From the NCBI GenBank assembly GCA_963794185.1, contig CAWCDM010000096.1, positions 1 through 64,000 of the forward strand: DNA of 64,000 bases. The letters are read 5' to 3'. This document shows, in pieces, positions 54,720 to 62,202 of this stretch. The notes under the pieces were generated by a model. The model made no database searches. It was given only the letters and a program-made list of their open reading frames with translations, and was not told where the DNA came from. The stretch comes from JAMXLO01 sp963794185. Lineage in GTDB: Bacteria; Pseudomonadota; Alphaproteobacteria; Acetobacterales; Acetobacteraceae. Position numbers and translations under genes: made by a program. Numbering within the stretch: position 1 is the stretch's first letter; the number at the start of each line of letters is the position of its first letter.

Positions 54720-55399
54720 CAGCCGGGCGGCAGCAGCCGTGGCTCCGGATCCGGCCCGAACCTCAGGCCAAATGCCGCAGCGGCGGCAGGAAGTGCCTCG
54801 CCGGCGGGAAGGTCGGCAGTCACGCGACCTCCCGCCAGCACGGCCACCCGATGCGCATAGCGCAGCGCCAGATCCAGCGCATGCAGCACGACGACCACGG
54901 TGCGGCCGGCATCGGCCGTCGTGCGCAGCAGGCGCATGATCGCGTACGACGCCGCGGGGTCCAGATCGGCGGTCGGTTCGTCCAGCAGGAACACGTCCGG
55001 CTCCGTGGCAAAGACGCGGGCGAGCATGGCACGGCGGGCCTCGCCGCCGGAGATGCGGTCCACCCGCGCCGCGCGCAATCCCACGATACCGCAGACTTCC
55101 AAAGCTTTGGTTATCGGACCGTCCGCCCGATCGCGATGCGGTATGCGCCCGAGGGCCGCCACCTGCTCCACCGTCAACCCCCAGGCGGAGCGCGCACCCT
55201 GCGGCAGCCAGGTGACGCGGCGCGGGTCCTGCGGCGTCATGCCCGGCAGCAGGCCGGCGAGCGCACGCAGCAGGGTCGACTTGCCAGCACCGTTTGGGCC
55301 GCACAGTGCGACCATCTCCCCGGCGCCGGCGGTCAGGCTCACGTCGTGCAGCACGGCACGGCCGCCCAGCGACACCGACTGGTGTGCGACGGCGATCAC
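54719..55399 (-). CDS. btuD: ABC transporter ATPase of the FecE/BtuD type
   Basis: GTG 55399 overlaps the permease stop as GTGA. 226 aa. Walker A GPNGAGKSTLLRALAGLL, signature RISGGEARRAMLARVF, Walker B VFLLDEPTADLDPAA, and VVVLHALDLALRYAHRVAVL for the H-loop. The SGGEARR signature is a variant of LSGGQ. It energises import through the permease at 55396. The gene symbol rests on the B12 context. Confidence 0.8.
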   Translation of the reverse strand: MIAVAHQSVSLGGRAVLHDVSLTAGAGEMVALCGPNGAGKSTLLRALAGLLPGMTPQDPRRVTWLPQGARSAWGLTVEQVAALGRIPHRDRADGPITKALEVCGIVGLRAARVDRISGGEARRAMLARVFATEPDVFLLDEPTADLDPAASYAIMRLLRTTADAGRTVVVVLHALDLALRYAHRVAVLAGGRVTADLPAGEALPAAAAAFGLRFGPDPEPRLLPPG

Positions 55400-56334
55400 G
55401 GCGCCGCCTTGCGTGCGATGACCACCAGGAATGGTGCACCGAGCAGCGCGGTCAGCACGCCGATCGGCGGCGCGGCCGACAGCGGCAGCGCCAGCGGCGC
55501 CAGACGCACGAGCATGTCGGCCACGAGCAGCAACACCGCACCGGCCAGCGGCGCAGCCGGCAGCAGGGCACCGGGGCGCTCGCCCAGCCAAGGGCGCAGC
55601 AGATGCGGCACAATCAGGCCGACGAAGCCGATCGATCCGGCCACCGCCGCTCCCGCGCCGACCGCCAGCGCGGTTCCCGCCGCGGCCAGCCGCAAGGTCC
55701 GCGTGACGGGCACGCCGAGGCTGAGGGCGGTGTCCTCGCCCAGGCTGAGCGCGTCGATCCCGGTGCCGAGCCGCAGAAGAATCACGCAGCCGAGCAGGAT
55801 CGGCACGGAAGCCAGGGCAACCTGCCAGATCGGTCGGTCGGCCAGCCCGCCCATCAACCAGAACGTGATCTCGGTCAGCGCGAACGGATTGGGCGCCAGG
55901 GTGAGTGCCAGCGCGAGCAATGCGGCGGAGATCGCCGACACGGCGACGCCGGCGAGGATCAGCGACGGGCCGGAGGGCGCGCGCCCGGCGAACCCCAGCA
56001 GGAAGGCAGCGCCGATTGCCGCGCCCAGCAGACCGGCGGCCGGAAGCGCCGGGGGGAACTGCTGGGAGACCCCCCAATAGAACGCAATCACTGCCCCAAG
56101 CCCCGCGGTCCCGGTGATGCCCAGCAATCCGGGATCGGCCAGAGGGTTGCGCAGGGCCCCTTGCAGGACGGCTCCCGACAGACCGAGCCCGCCGCCCACC
56201 AGAACCCCCAGCAGGCTCCGGGGCAGGCGCACCTGCAAAAGGATCAACATGTCCGGGATCGCGAGCGTGCCATCGCCGATGAACAGGGAGACCGCAGCCA
56301 GGGTGACGAGAAGCAACGCCAGCAGGCGGATCAT
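55396..56334 (-). CDS. btuC: FecCD-type ABC permease (BtuC-like)
   Basis: ATG 56334, 312 aa, about nine to ten membrane helices. FecCD hallmarks: RLPRSLLGVLVGGGLGLSGA, VLQGALRNPLADPGLLGITG, and GSIGFVGLIVPHLLRPWLG near the ATPase-coupling loop. It begins IRLLALLLVTLAAVSLFIG and overlaps the binding-protein stop by four bases. Takes up B12, haem or Fe-siderophore through the inner membrane; B12 is favoured by PduO next door. Confidence 0.8.
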   Translation of the reverse strand: MIRLLALLLVTLAAVSLFIGDGTLAIPDMLILLQVRLPRSLLGVLVGGGLGLSGAVLQGALRNPLADPGLLGITGTAGLGAVIAFYWGVSQQFPPALPAAGLLGAAIGAAFLLGFAGRAPSGPSLILAGVAVSAISAALLALALTLAPNPFALTEITFWLMGGLADRPIWQVALASVPILLGCVILLRLGTGIDALSLGEDTALSLGVPVTRTLRLAAAGTALAVGAGAAVAGSIGFVGLIVPHLLRPWLGERPGALLPAAPLAGAVLLLVADMLVRLAPLALPLSAAPPIGVLTALLGAPFLVVIARKAAP

Positions 56335-57167
56335 TGCGCCAGAAGCACCGCCGCCTCGGCGGTGAACGGACCGGCACAGAGCGTGAGTGCCGGCGGGATC
56401 GCACGGCGCCGGATGCCGGTCAGCGCGGGATGCTCCATCAGCGTGGAGGCGAGCGAGGGGTACTCCGGCGTCGCCGGCACCACAAGAAGATCGGGCGGCT
56501 GCCGCAGCAGCGCCTCCAGCCCCATGCGGCGCCCATCGGATGCGTTGATCTGGCCGGCCGATCGCAGCACCGCGTCCATCAGCGACCCCGGCCCCGCCGT
56601 GAGACCGCGTGGCTCCCAGACCAGAGCGCGCAGCGGTTCGGGCTGGTGCGGCAGAGCGCCAAGGCTGGCGTCCATGGCGGCCAGCAGCGCCTCGCCGCGC
56701 TCCGGTACGCCAAGCGTGGCCGCCAGGAGGCGCGTCTGCCCGCGGATGCCGTCGAAGTCCTGCGGCAGGTCGAGACGCAGGACTGGCGTCCCCTCCTGTT
56801 CCAGCAAGGCGAGTGTGTTCTGCGCTCCAAAGGTCGCAGCGAGGACGAGATCGGGATGCAGGCGCAGCACCGCCTCGGCCGATGCGCGCACGATCGGCAG
56901 GTGGGCCGCCTCCTGCGCCACGAATGACAGCGCCGGATCACGCGCCAGCGGCGACAGCGCCGCTATCTTCGCCGGCGCGAGCAGGACCAGCATCTGGTCG
57001 GTGCACAGGTTGAGCGAAACCACACGGTCCGCGGCGCGGGTCGGCAAGTCAGAATAGATCACCACAAAGACACAAAGGCACAGAGAATATAAAATGCGCT
57101 TCGCGCGCGGCGCTGCTGTGCTGTCTTCGTGCCTTCGTGTCTTTGTGGTGAATTTTTCTACCTTCAC
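56331..57167 (-). CDS. btuF: periplasmic substrate-binding protein of the BtuF type, with repeat-derived signal peptide
   Basis: GTG 57167 overlaps the CDF stop as GTGA; 278 aa. The mature part starts ADRVVSLNLCTDQMLVLLAP, typical of BtuF/FecB-like proteins in alphaproteobacteria. It continues with LHPDLVLAATFGAQNTLALL and LLRQPPDLLVVPATPEYPSL. The first about 45 residues (KVEKFTTKTRRHEDSTAAPR, then RILYSLCLCVFVVIY as hydrophobic core, cut near TRA-AD) are encoded by the dispersed palindrome at 57057-57153. Thus the export signal stems from a repeat. Operon: btuF-btuC-btuD-tonB-pduO. Iron or haem uptake is the alternative. Confidence 0.75.
   Translation of the reverse strand: MKVEKFTTKTRRHEDSTAAPRAKRILYSLCLCVFVVIYSDLPTRAADRVVSLNLCTDQMLVLLAPAKIAALSPLARDPALSFVAQEAAHLPIVRASAEAVLRLHPDLVLAATFGAQNTLALLEQEGTPVLRLDLPQDFDGIRGQTRLLAATLGVPERGEALLAAMDASLGALPHQPEPLRALVWEPRGLTAGPGSLMDAVLRSAGQINASDGRRMGLEALLRQPPDLLVVPATPEYPSLASTLMEHPALTGIRRRAIPPALTLCAGPFTAEAAVLLAQ
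57057..57153. repeat. dispersed TTCACCAC palindrome, copy 2, inside a coding start
   Basis: GATCACCACAAAGACACAAA at the left and TTCGTGTCTTTGTGGTGAAT at the right form the same imperfect palindrome as 31007-31103. Here it lies within the reading frame of the periplasmic binding protein and encodes its charged leader and hydrophobic signal core. Confidence 0.85.
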
Positions 57168-58051
57168 AGCACCGGCACCCCATGCTGCTTCGCCTTTACT
57201 TCAGGCTCGACATGGATGGTAATCACCAGTTGCTGCATCTCCGCCCGCAGCGCCTCCTCGATGCGGTCGCAGATCGCATGCGACTCGGCAACCGTCATCG
57301 TGCCGGGAACGACCAGATGAAACTCCACGAATGTCAGCCTGCCGGCATGGCGCATGCGCAGATCGTGCGCCTCGATGGCTCCGGCGGCGTTTTCGCCCAC
57401 CAGCTCGCGGATGCGGTTCACCACGGCGGGCTCCGGAGCGGCGTCCATCAGGCCGCCGACCGAGGCGTAGATCATCGTCATGCCGGACCACAGCACATAG
57501 ACCCCGACCGCCACAGCAAGTAGGGGGTCGAGCACCAGGCGGCCGGTCAGCACGGCCAGCCCGACGCCAAGTGCGATGCCAACCGAGGTGATGACATCGG
57601 CGAACAGGTGCCACCCGTCGGCGGTCAGGGCCGGCGAGCGCAGGCGCCTGCCGACGCGGATAAGCACCGCGGCCCAGATCCCGTTGAGCACCGTGGCGAC
57701 TGCGTTGATCGCGAGCCCCAGAGCCGGCATGGCGAGCGGGCGCGGCTCCTGCCAGGTCTCCCAGGCGTGATGGAAGATCGCCAGCGCAGCCACGACGATC
57801 AGGACGCCCTCGATGACCGCGGCGAAGAATTCCGCCTTGTCGTGTCCATAGGTGTGATTGGCATCGGCCGGCATGGCGGCGAAGCGTAGCGCCACCAGAG
57901 CGATCACGCTGGCCGCGACGTTCACGATGCTCTCCAGCGCATCGGAATAGAGCGCCGCGCTGCCGGTGATCCACCAGGCAGCGCCTTTCATGGCCAGGAC
58001 CAGGCAGCCGATCGCGATGCTGCCGGCTGCGATGCGCACTCCTCGAGCCAA
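57164..58051 (-). CDS. cation diffusion facilitator (FieF-like) transporter
   Basis: ATG 58051, 295 aa. Six membrane helices with metal-site motifs: ITGSAALYSDALESIVNVAA (helix II DxxxE/D), HTYGHDKAEFFAAVIEG, GWHLFADVITSVGIALGVGL (helix V HxxxD). The C-terminal cytosolic domain is EAHDLRMRHAGRLTFVEFHL, VPGTMTVAESHAICDRIEEA. It exports Zn, Fe, Co or Mn by proton antiport. The stop overlaps the btuF start by four bases, so it may be co-transcribed with the B12 importer; cobalt is a tempting substrate but unproven. Confidence 0.85.
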   Translation of the reverse strand: MARGVRIAAGSIAIGCLVLAMKGAAWWITGSAALYSDALESIVNVAASVIALVALRFAAMPADANHTYGHDKAEFFAAVIEGVLIVVAALAIFHHAWETWQEPRPLAMPALGLAINAVATVLNGIWAAVLIRVGRRLRSPALTADGWHLFADVITSVGIALGVGLAVLTGRLVLDPLLAVAVGVYVLWSGMTMIYASVGGLMDAAPEPAVVNRIRELVGENAAGAIEAHDLRMRHAGRLTFVEFHLVVPGTMTVAESHAICDRIEEALRAEMQQLVITIHVEPEVKAKQHGVPVL

Positions 58052-58117
58052 TGCCTGCCCCGTCTGCGGCCTCTGCCGATCGGAGACCGAGGTAGCAGAC
58101 GCGGGCGGCGGCGTCAG

Positions 58118-59404
58118 CTAGCTGGCGCGCAGGCCGGTGGGCTCCACCATGCGGTGATGGCGGTCGCGGATCGGCCGCAGCACGAACAGGGCGAGCACGA
58201 CCACCACCACATTGGTCGCGGCCGCCACCATGAACACGGCGCCCCAGCCACCGGTCGCCGTCTTCAGCACGTTGGCGAACGGCACCAGGAACGCCGAGGT
58301 GCCCTTGGCCGTGTAAAGCAGCATGGCATTGGCCGTGGCGAACTTGGTGCCGAACAGGTCGGTGCAGGTGGAGGGGAAGAGGGAAAAAATCTCGCCCCAG
58401 GTAAAGAAGATCAGCGCGGCGCAGAGCACGAACGTCCAGGGGCTGTCGCCGGCAACCGTGAGCAGCCAATAGCTCAGGGCGCCGAGCGTGAACGCCACGG
58501 CCATAGTGTATTCACGGCCGATCCGGTCAGAGACCGCGCCGAAGAACGGCCGCGCCAGGCCGTTCATGACGTTGTCCACCACCAGCGCGACGCTGAGCGT
58601 GGTGGCGCCGAACAGGATCGCCGTGTTGGACAGGCCGAAATCCTTGGCGATCGGCGCGAGCTGCGCGGTGGCCATCAGCCCGCTCGCGGACACCAGCACG
58701 AACATGACGTAGAGCAGCCAGAAGGCAGGCGACCGCAGCACCTCCGCGCTTGTGTAGCTGCGGGCGGATTGCGGAACCTCGGCGCGGACGAAGGTCGGGA
58801 GGACCGTGCCCGCCGTGGGGCCACGCATCACCTGCGCGACGAACAGCAGAACGATGCCCTGCAGCAGGCCGAACCAGAAGAATGCGGAGGCGTAGCCGTA
58901 GTTGTCGATCACCAAGCGGATCGGCACGACGGTCACCGCCGCGCCCGCGCCGAATCCCGCCGCGGTGACCCCGACGGCCAGGCCGCGACGGTCGGGGAAC
59001 CACTTGACCGCGTTGCCGACGCATGTGGCGTAGATCGCGCCGGCTCCGGTGCCGGAAATGGCCGCACCCACATACAGCATCGCCAGCGAGTCCGCGTAAG
59101 CGTTGATGACCCACGCCACGCCCACCAGCACGCCACCGAAAACGATCATCAGACGCGGGCCGATCGCCGGCCCCAGCCGATCAACGATGTAGCCTTCGAT
59201 CGGGGTCAGCCAGGTCTCGGTCGCGATGAAGATGCTGAATGCAATCTGGATCTCGGCGATCGTCCAGCCATGCGCCTGGTGCATCGGATCGACGAACAGC
59301 GTCCAGGCGTACTGCAGGTTGGCAATCAGGACCATGCAGAGGACGCCCAGCCAGAGCTGGACCCACCTCCCGGTCGGTGCCGTTGCCGTTCTGCGATCGG
59401 ACAT
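58118..59404 (-). CDS. OFA-family MFS transporter (oxalate/formate antiporter-like)
   Basis: ATG 59404 gives 428 aa with 12 predicted helices. It starts RWVQLWLGVLCMVLIANLQY. Family blocks: YVGAAISGTGAGAIYATCVG, NAVKWFPDRRGLAVGVTAAG (OFA signature KWFPxRRGLAxG), and NGLARPFFGAVSDRIGREYT. Exchanges oxalate, formate or related carboxylates. No oxalyl-CoA genes lie nearby, though CoA transferases are found elsewhere in the window. The upstream in-frame ATG at 59485 adds a non-conserved leader. Confidence 0.85.
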   Translation of the reverse strand: MSDRRTATAPTGRWVQLWLGVLCMVLIANLQYAWTLFVDPMHQAHGWTIAEIQIAFSIFIATETWLTPIEGYIVDRLGPAIGPRLMIVFGGVLVGVAWVINAYADSLAMLYVGAAISGTGAGAIYATCVGNAVKWFPDRRGLAVGVTAAGFGAGAAVTVVPIRLVIDNYGYASAFFWFGLLQGIVLLFVAQVMRGPTAGTVLPTFVRAEVPQSARSYTSAEVLRSPAFWLLYVMFVLVSASGLMATAQLAPIAKDFGLSNTAILFGATTLSVALVVDNVMNGLARPFFGAVSDRIGREYTMAVAFTLGALSYWLLTVAGDSPWTFVLCAALIFFTWGEIFSLFPSTCTDLFGTKFATANAMLLYTAKGTSAFLVPFANVLKTATGGWGAVFMVAAATNVVVVVLALFVLRPIRDRHHRMVEPTGLRAS

Positions 59405-59532
59405 GCTGGCCTCCCTGGACTTCCCTTGCTTGAGACTGACGTTTTTGTTGTCGTTGGTAATCCGCGTACCGGCGCAACAGTGCACGCTGGGACCGCCTCA
59501 TGGGGGCGGGACAGCTCGGGCAAGTAGCCGGG

Positions 59533-60804
59533 TCAGACCCGCTCGAAGTCGATCCGCTCGACCACCGGCAGGCCCTGGAGATAGCGGCGCAGGCAATCGA
59601 GGCCCAGCTCGACGGCGCCAAGCCTGACCCATTCCCGGCCCCCGAGAATGCGCGAGCGCCGGAAGGCGGTTTCCTCCTCGGTTGCGATCGCTATCCAGAT
59701 CGTGCCGCCGAAATCGATCCGATCCGCACCCTCGTCAAGATCGATCAGTACCACCAATGCGTGCGTTGCCTTGGCGTGAGCGCGCGCCGCACGTGCAACG
59801 GCCTCAGTCGTCACCTGCGTCAGTTCGCCGGCCAGGGCCGATCCGCGGAAATCTAGCGCCCGGTGCAGTTCGGTGCGGTCGCGGACCACGACGCCACACC
59901 GCAGCACATGCTCCGCGCCGGGCAGGTGGCCGATGCGGGCGGCGATCTGCCCGCTGGTGAACGTCTCGACCAGGGCGAGCGAAGCCTGTCGCTCGGTGAG
60001 AGCCGCCAGCACGACGCCCTCCAGGTTCTGGTCGTCCTCACCCAGGATGAAATTGCCCAGCCGCTTGCGGACTTCCGCCTGCACCGGCCCGAGCTTGCGC
60101 TGCACGTCGTCCATGTCGGCGCCGCGCACGGCGAGCTTGGTCTCGAGCTGCGGATAATGCGCGCGGAAGCCGAGCTTGACGCTGCCGTCCGGCACCAGCG
60201 CCTCGACGCCTGTCAGCAGCGAATCGACATGCGATTCGCCCAGGCCATAGGAATGGAAGCGCTTGAGAAAGATCGTGGTGGGGGCGCCGCTGCGCGCCAG
60301 CAGGCGAGGAATGACCTGCTGCTCCAGCATGCGGTGCAGCTCGCGCGGCACGCCGGGGGTGAAGAAGAAGCGGGCGCGGCCGATGTCGAGCGCGAAGCCG
60401 CAGGCGGTGCCGACCGGGTTGTCAATGATTTCCGCGCCGGCGGGCAGCATCGCCTGCTTGCGGTTGTTGGGCGGCATGATGCGGCTGCGCTTGGTGAAGA
60501 AGCTCTCCATCGTCGCCAGCCACTCTTCGTTCAGCACGAGCTCGACGCCGGCCGCCTGTGCCGCCACCTCCTGCGACAGGTCATCGACGGTGGGGCCGAG
60601 TCCGCCGTTGACGATGGCCGCGTCGACGCGCTGGGAAGCGAGGCGGAACGCCTCCAGCAGGCTTGCCCGATCGTCGCCCACGGTGGTGCTCCAGTGCACC
60701 GAGAGCCCGACGTCCTCGAGCTTCTGGCTCATATAGCTGAAGTTGGTGTTGACGATCTTGCCGGTGAGCACTTCGTCTCCCGTGCAGATGATCTCGATGC
60801 GCAT
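59533..60804 (-). CDS. cinA: CinA-family protein with altered deamidase motif
   Basis: ATG 60804, 423 aa. N-terminal MoCF-like domain: IEIICTGDEVLTGKIVNTNF, VNGGLGPTVDDLSQEVAAQA and FFFTPGVPRELHRMLEQQVI. The C-terminal half should be a PncC-type NMN deamidase, whose active site is normally AESCTGG. Here it reads VETFTSGQ, with Thr281 in place of the catalytic Ser and the GG lost. The remaining fold is recognisable (GAEHVLRCGVVVRDRTELHR). So the ADP-ribose pyrophosphatase-type half may be the active one. Full-length, cytosolic, single gene. Confidence 0.8.
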   Translation of the reverse strand: MRIEIICTGDEVLTGKIVNTNFSYMSQKLEDVGLSVHWSTTVGDDRASLLEAFRLASQRVDAAIVNGGLGPTVDDLSQEVAAQAAGVELVLNEEWLATMESFFTKRSRIMPPNNRKQAMLPAGAEIIDNPVGTACGFALDIGRARFFFTPGVPRELHRMLEQQVIPRLLARSGAPTTIFLKRFHSYGLGESHVDSLLTGVEALVPDGSVKLGFRAHYPQLETKLAVRGADMDDVQRKLGPVQAEVRKRLGNFILGEDDQNLEGVVLAALTERQASLALVETFTSGQIAARIGHLPGAEHVLRCGVVVRDRTELHRALDFRGSALAGELTQVTTEAVARAARAHAKATHALVVLIDLDEGADRIDFGGTIWIAIATEEETAFRRSRILGGREWVRLGAVELGLDCLRRYLQGLPVVERIDFERV

Positions 60805-60945
60805 GCTCTGTTACCTGTCGGCGGCGTGGACGGCTATCCTGGACGCCATTGCCGGGTTGCGTCCAGCCGACCGGCGCGCCTGCGGGACGTATTGCCGACG
60901 CGACCCGCGCTGCCGTATGTCGCGGACGAACCACGGAGAATCGCG

Positions 60946-61479
60946 ATGCGCCGCACCCTGTCCAGCCTCGCCGTCGTTGCGATCCTGTCCGCCCAGCAGG
61001 CGCAGGCGCAGGCCCAGCTTCAGTGCCTGTCGTCGGAGGAGCGGTCGGCCATCGAGGTGGCGTCGCTGCGCAGCGAACTGATGGTGCTGGCGACCGGCTG
61101 CCACCAGGACGAGAGCTACAACGCCTTCATCCGCAAATACCAGTCCGACCTGATGGGCAACGAGAAGGCGGTCGGCGACATGTTCAAGCGGAAATACGGC
61201 AAGCGCGCGCAGCAGGAGCACGACCGCTTCGTCACCGAGCTGGCGAACGGCGAATCGAGCGCCGGGATGCGCCTGGGCAGCGACTTCTGCGACCGCAACG
61301 GCATGATCTTCACCGAGGTCATGGCCCTGCGCAGCGCGAGCGAGCTGACGCCCTACGCCGCCGGCAAGGACCTTGTGCCCGCCACCCTGGAGATGTGCCC
61401 GCAGCCCGCCAAGGCGCCGGTGGGCAAGGCGTCCGCGGGGCGGAAGTCTGCCCCCGCGCCGGCGAAGCACGCCGGATAG
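60946..61479 (+). CDS. exported conserved hypothetical protein, 177 aa
   Basis: ATG 60946 with CGGAGAATCGCG upstream. Signal peptide MRRTLSSLAVVAILSAQQAQ (cut near AQA-QA). The mature part is helical: QCLSSEERSAIEVASLRSEL, NAFIRKYQSDLMGNEKAVGD, RFVTELANGESSAGMRLGSD and FCDRNGMIFTEVMAL; Cys residues could form disulphides. The C-terminus is a Lys/Ala/Pro tail. Divergent from cinA. Function unknown; similar proteins occur in Rhodospirillales. Confidence 0.6.
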   Translation: MRRTLSSLAVVAILSAQQAQAQAQLQCLSSEERSAIEVASLRSELMVLATGCHQDESYNAFIRKYQSDLMGNEKAVGDMFKRKYGKRAQQEHDRFVTELANGESSAGMRLGSDFCDRNGMIFTEVMALRSASELTPYAAGKDLVPATLEMCPQPAKAPVGKASAGRKSAPAPAKHAG

Positions 61480-61501
61480 CGCCCCCCGGGCAGCGCCAAG
61501 G

Positions 61502-61934
61502 TCAGGGCGGCACCACCGAGACCGACGCCCGGACGATCGCATCGCCGGGGATCAGCCTGACGCTGAATGTGTCCGAACCGGTGAAGCCGCGGACGGGCGT
61601 GTAGTCGATCCTGGTGTCGTTGCCGACCGTGTGGATCAGCGCCTTGCCATGCGCGGGGGCGCTGGCCAGCAGCCCGGCGGAATAGGGCCTGCCGCCGTTG
61701 CTGACGGTGATGCCGCACCAGCCGCCGTCATTGCCGACCTTGACCGGAACCTCGGATTTCCTGCCCCGCCGCCGGCGCGAGCTTGCCCACCTCGCAGGTC
61801 GGCGCCCCGCCGGTCACGTCGGCTGAGAACACCCGGACAGCCGGCGCGGACGGCGGCTTCTCCGCGCAGGCCTGCAGCAACAGCGCCGTTGCCGCGATCG
61901 CCAGCCAGCCCGCCGGATTGCACTCCGGTCGCAT
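61502..61934 (-). pseudogene. lipoprotein with Ig-like repeat end, frameshifted
   Basis: ATG 61934: RPECNPAGWLAIAATALLLQ then ACAEK gives a lipobox-like LLLQAC. The text APTCEVGKLAPAAGQEI breaks near 61760 and continues in another frame: VPVKVGNDGGWCGITVSNGG, PYSAGLLASAPAHGKALIHT, DYTPVRGFTGSDTFSVRLIP, stop at 61502. The GFTGSDTFSVRL part resembles Ig-like/cadherin-type repeats. One missing or extra base explains the break. Confidence 0.6.
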
Positions 61935-62044
61935 GCGAATCGTCACCAGTCGGCCTCCCGCCGTCAGAATGCCGGCGGTGATGGCGGGCAATTGCGTCCC
62001 GCGCAAGGCACTTTCGCCGGGCGCCCGTCGGCTGGTTCGCATGT

Positions 62045-62190
62045 AAGGCCAAGGGCTCGCCCCTGGACCCCGCCAAGGACAAGTCCTTGGAACCTGTTGC
62101 TTTGAGTGATGGGGGTCTGGGGCCTCAGGCCCCAGCGGGTCCAGAGCCTGCCCCGGCCTTGATCCGGGGGCGGAGCCCTGGCCTTGCCTT
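62045..62190. repeat. dispersed G/C-rich repeat between lipoprotein and metH
   Basis: The segment contains nested palindromes (GGCTCGCCCCTGGACC, CAAGGACAAGTCCTTGG, GGGGCCTCAGGCCCC) of the 'CCAAGGGGCTCGCCCCTTGG' type frequent in Acetobacteraceae intergenic regions (recalled). It lies downstream of metH and may act as its transcription end. Confidence 0.6.
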
Positions 62191-62202
62191 CTCTACACCC
62201 CG

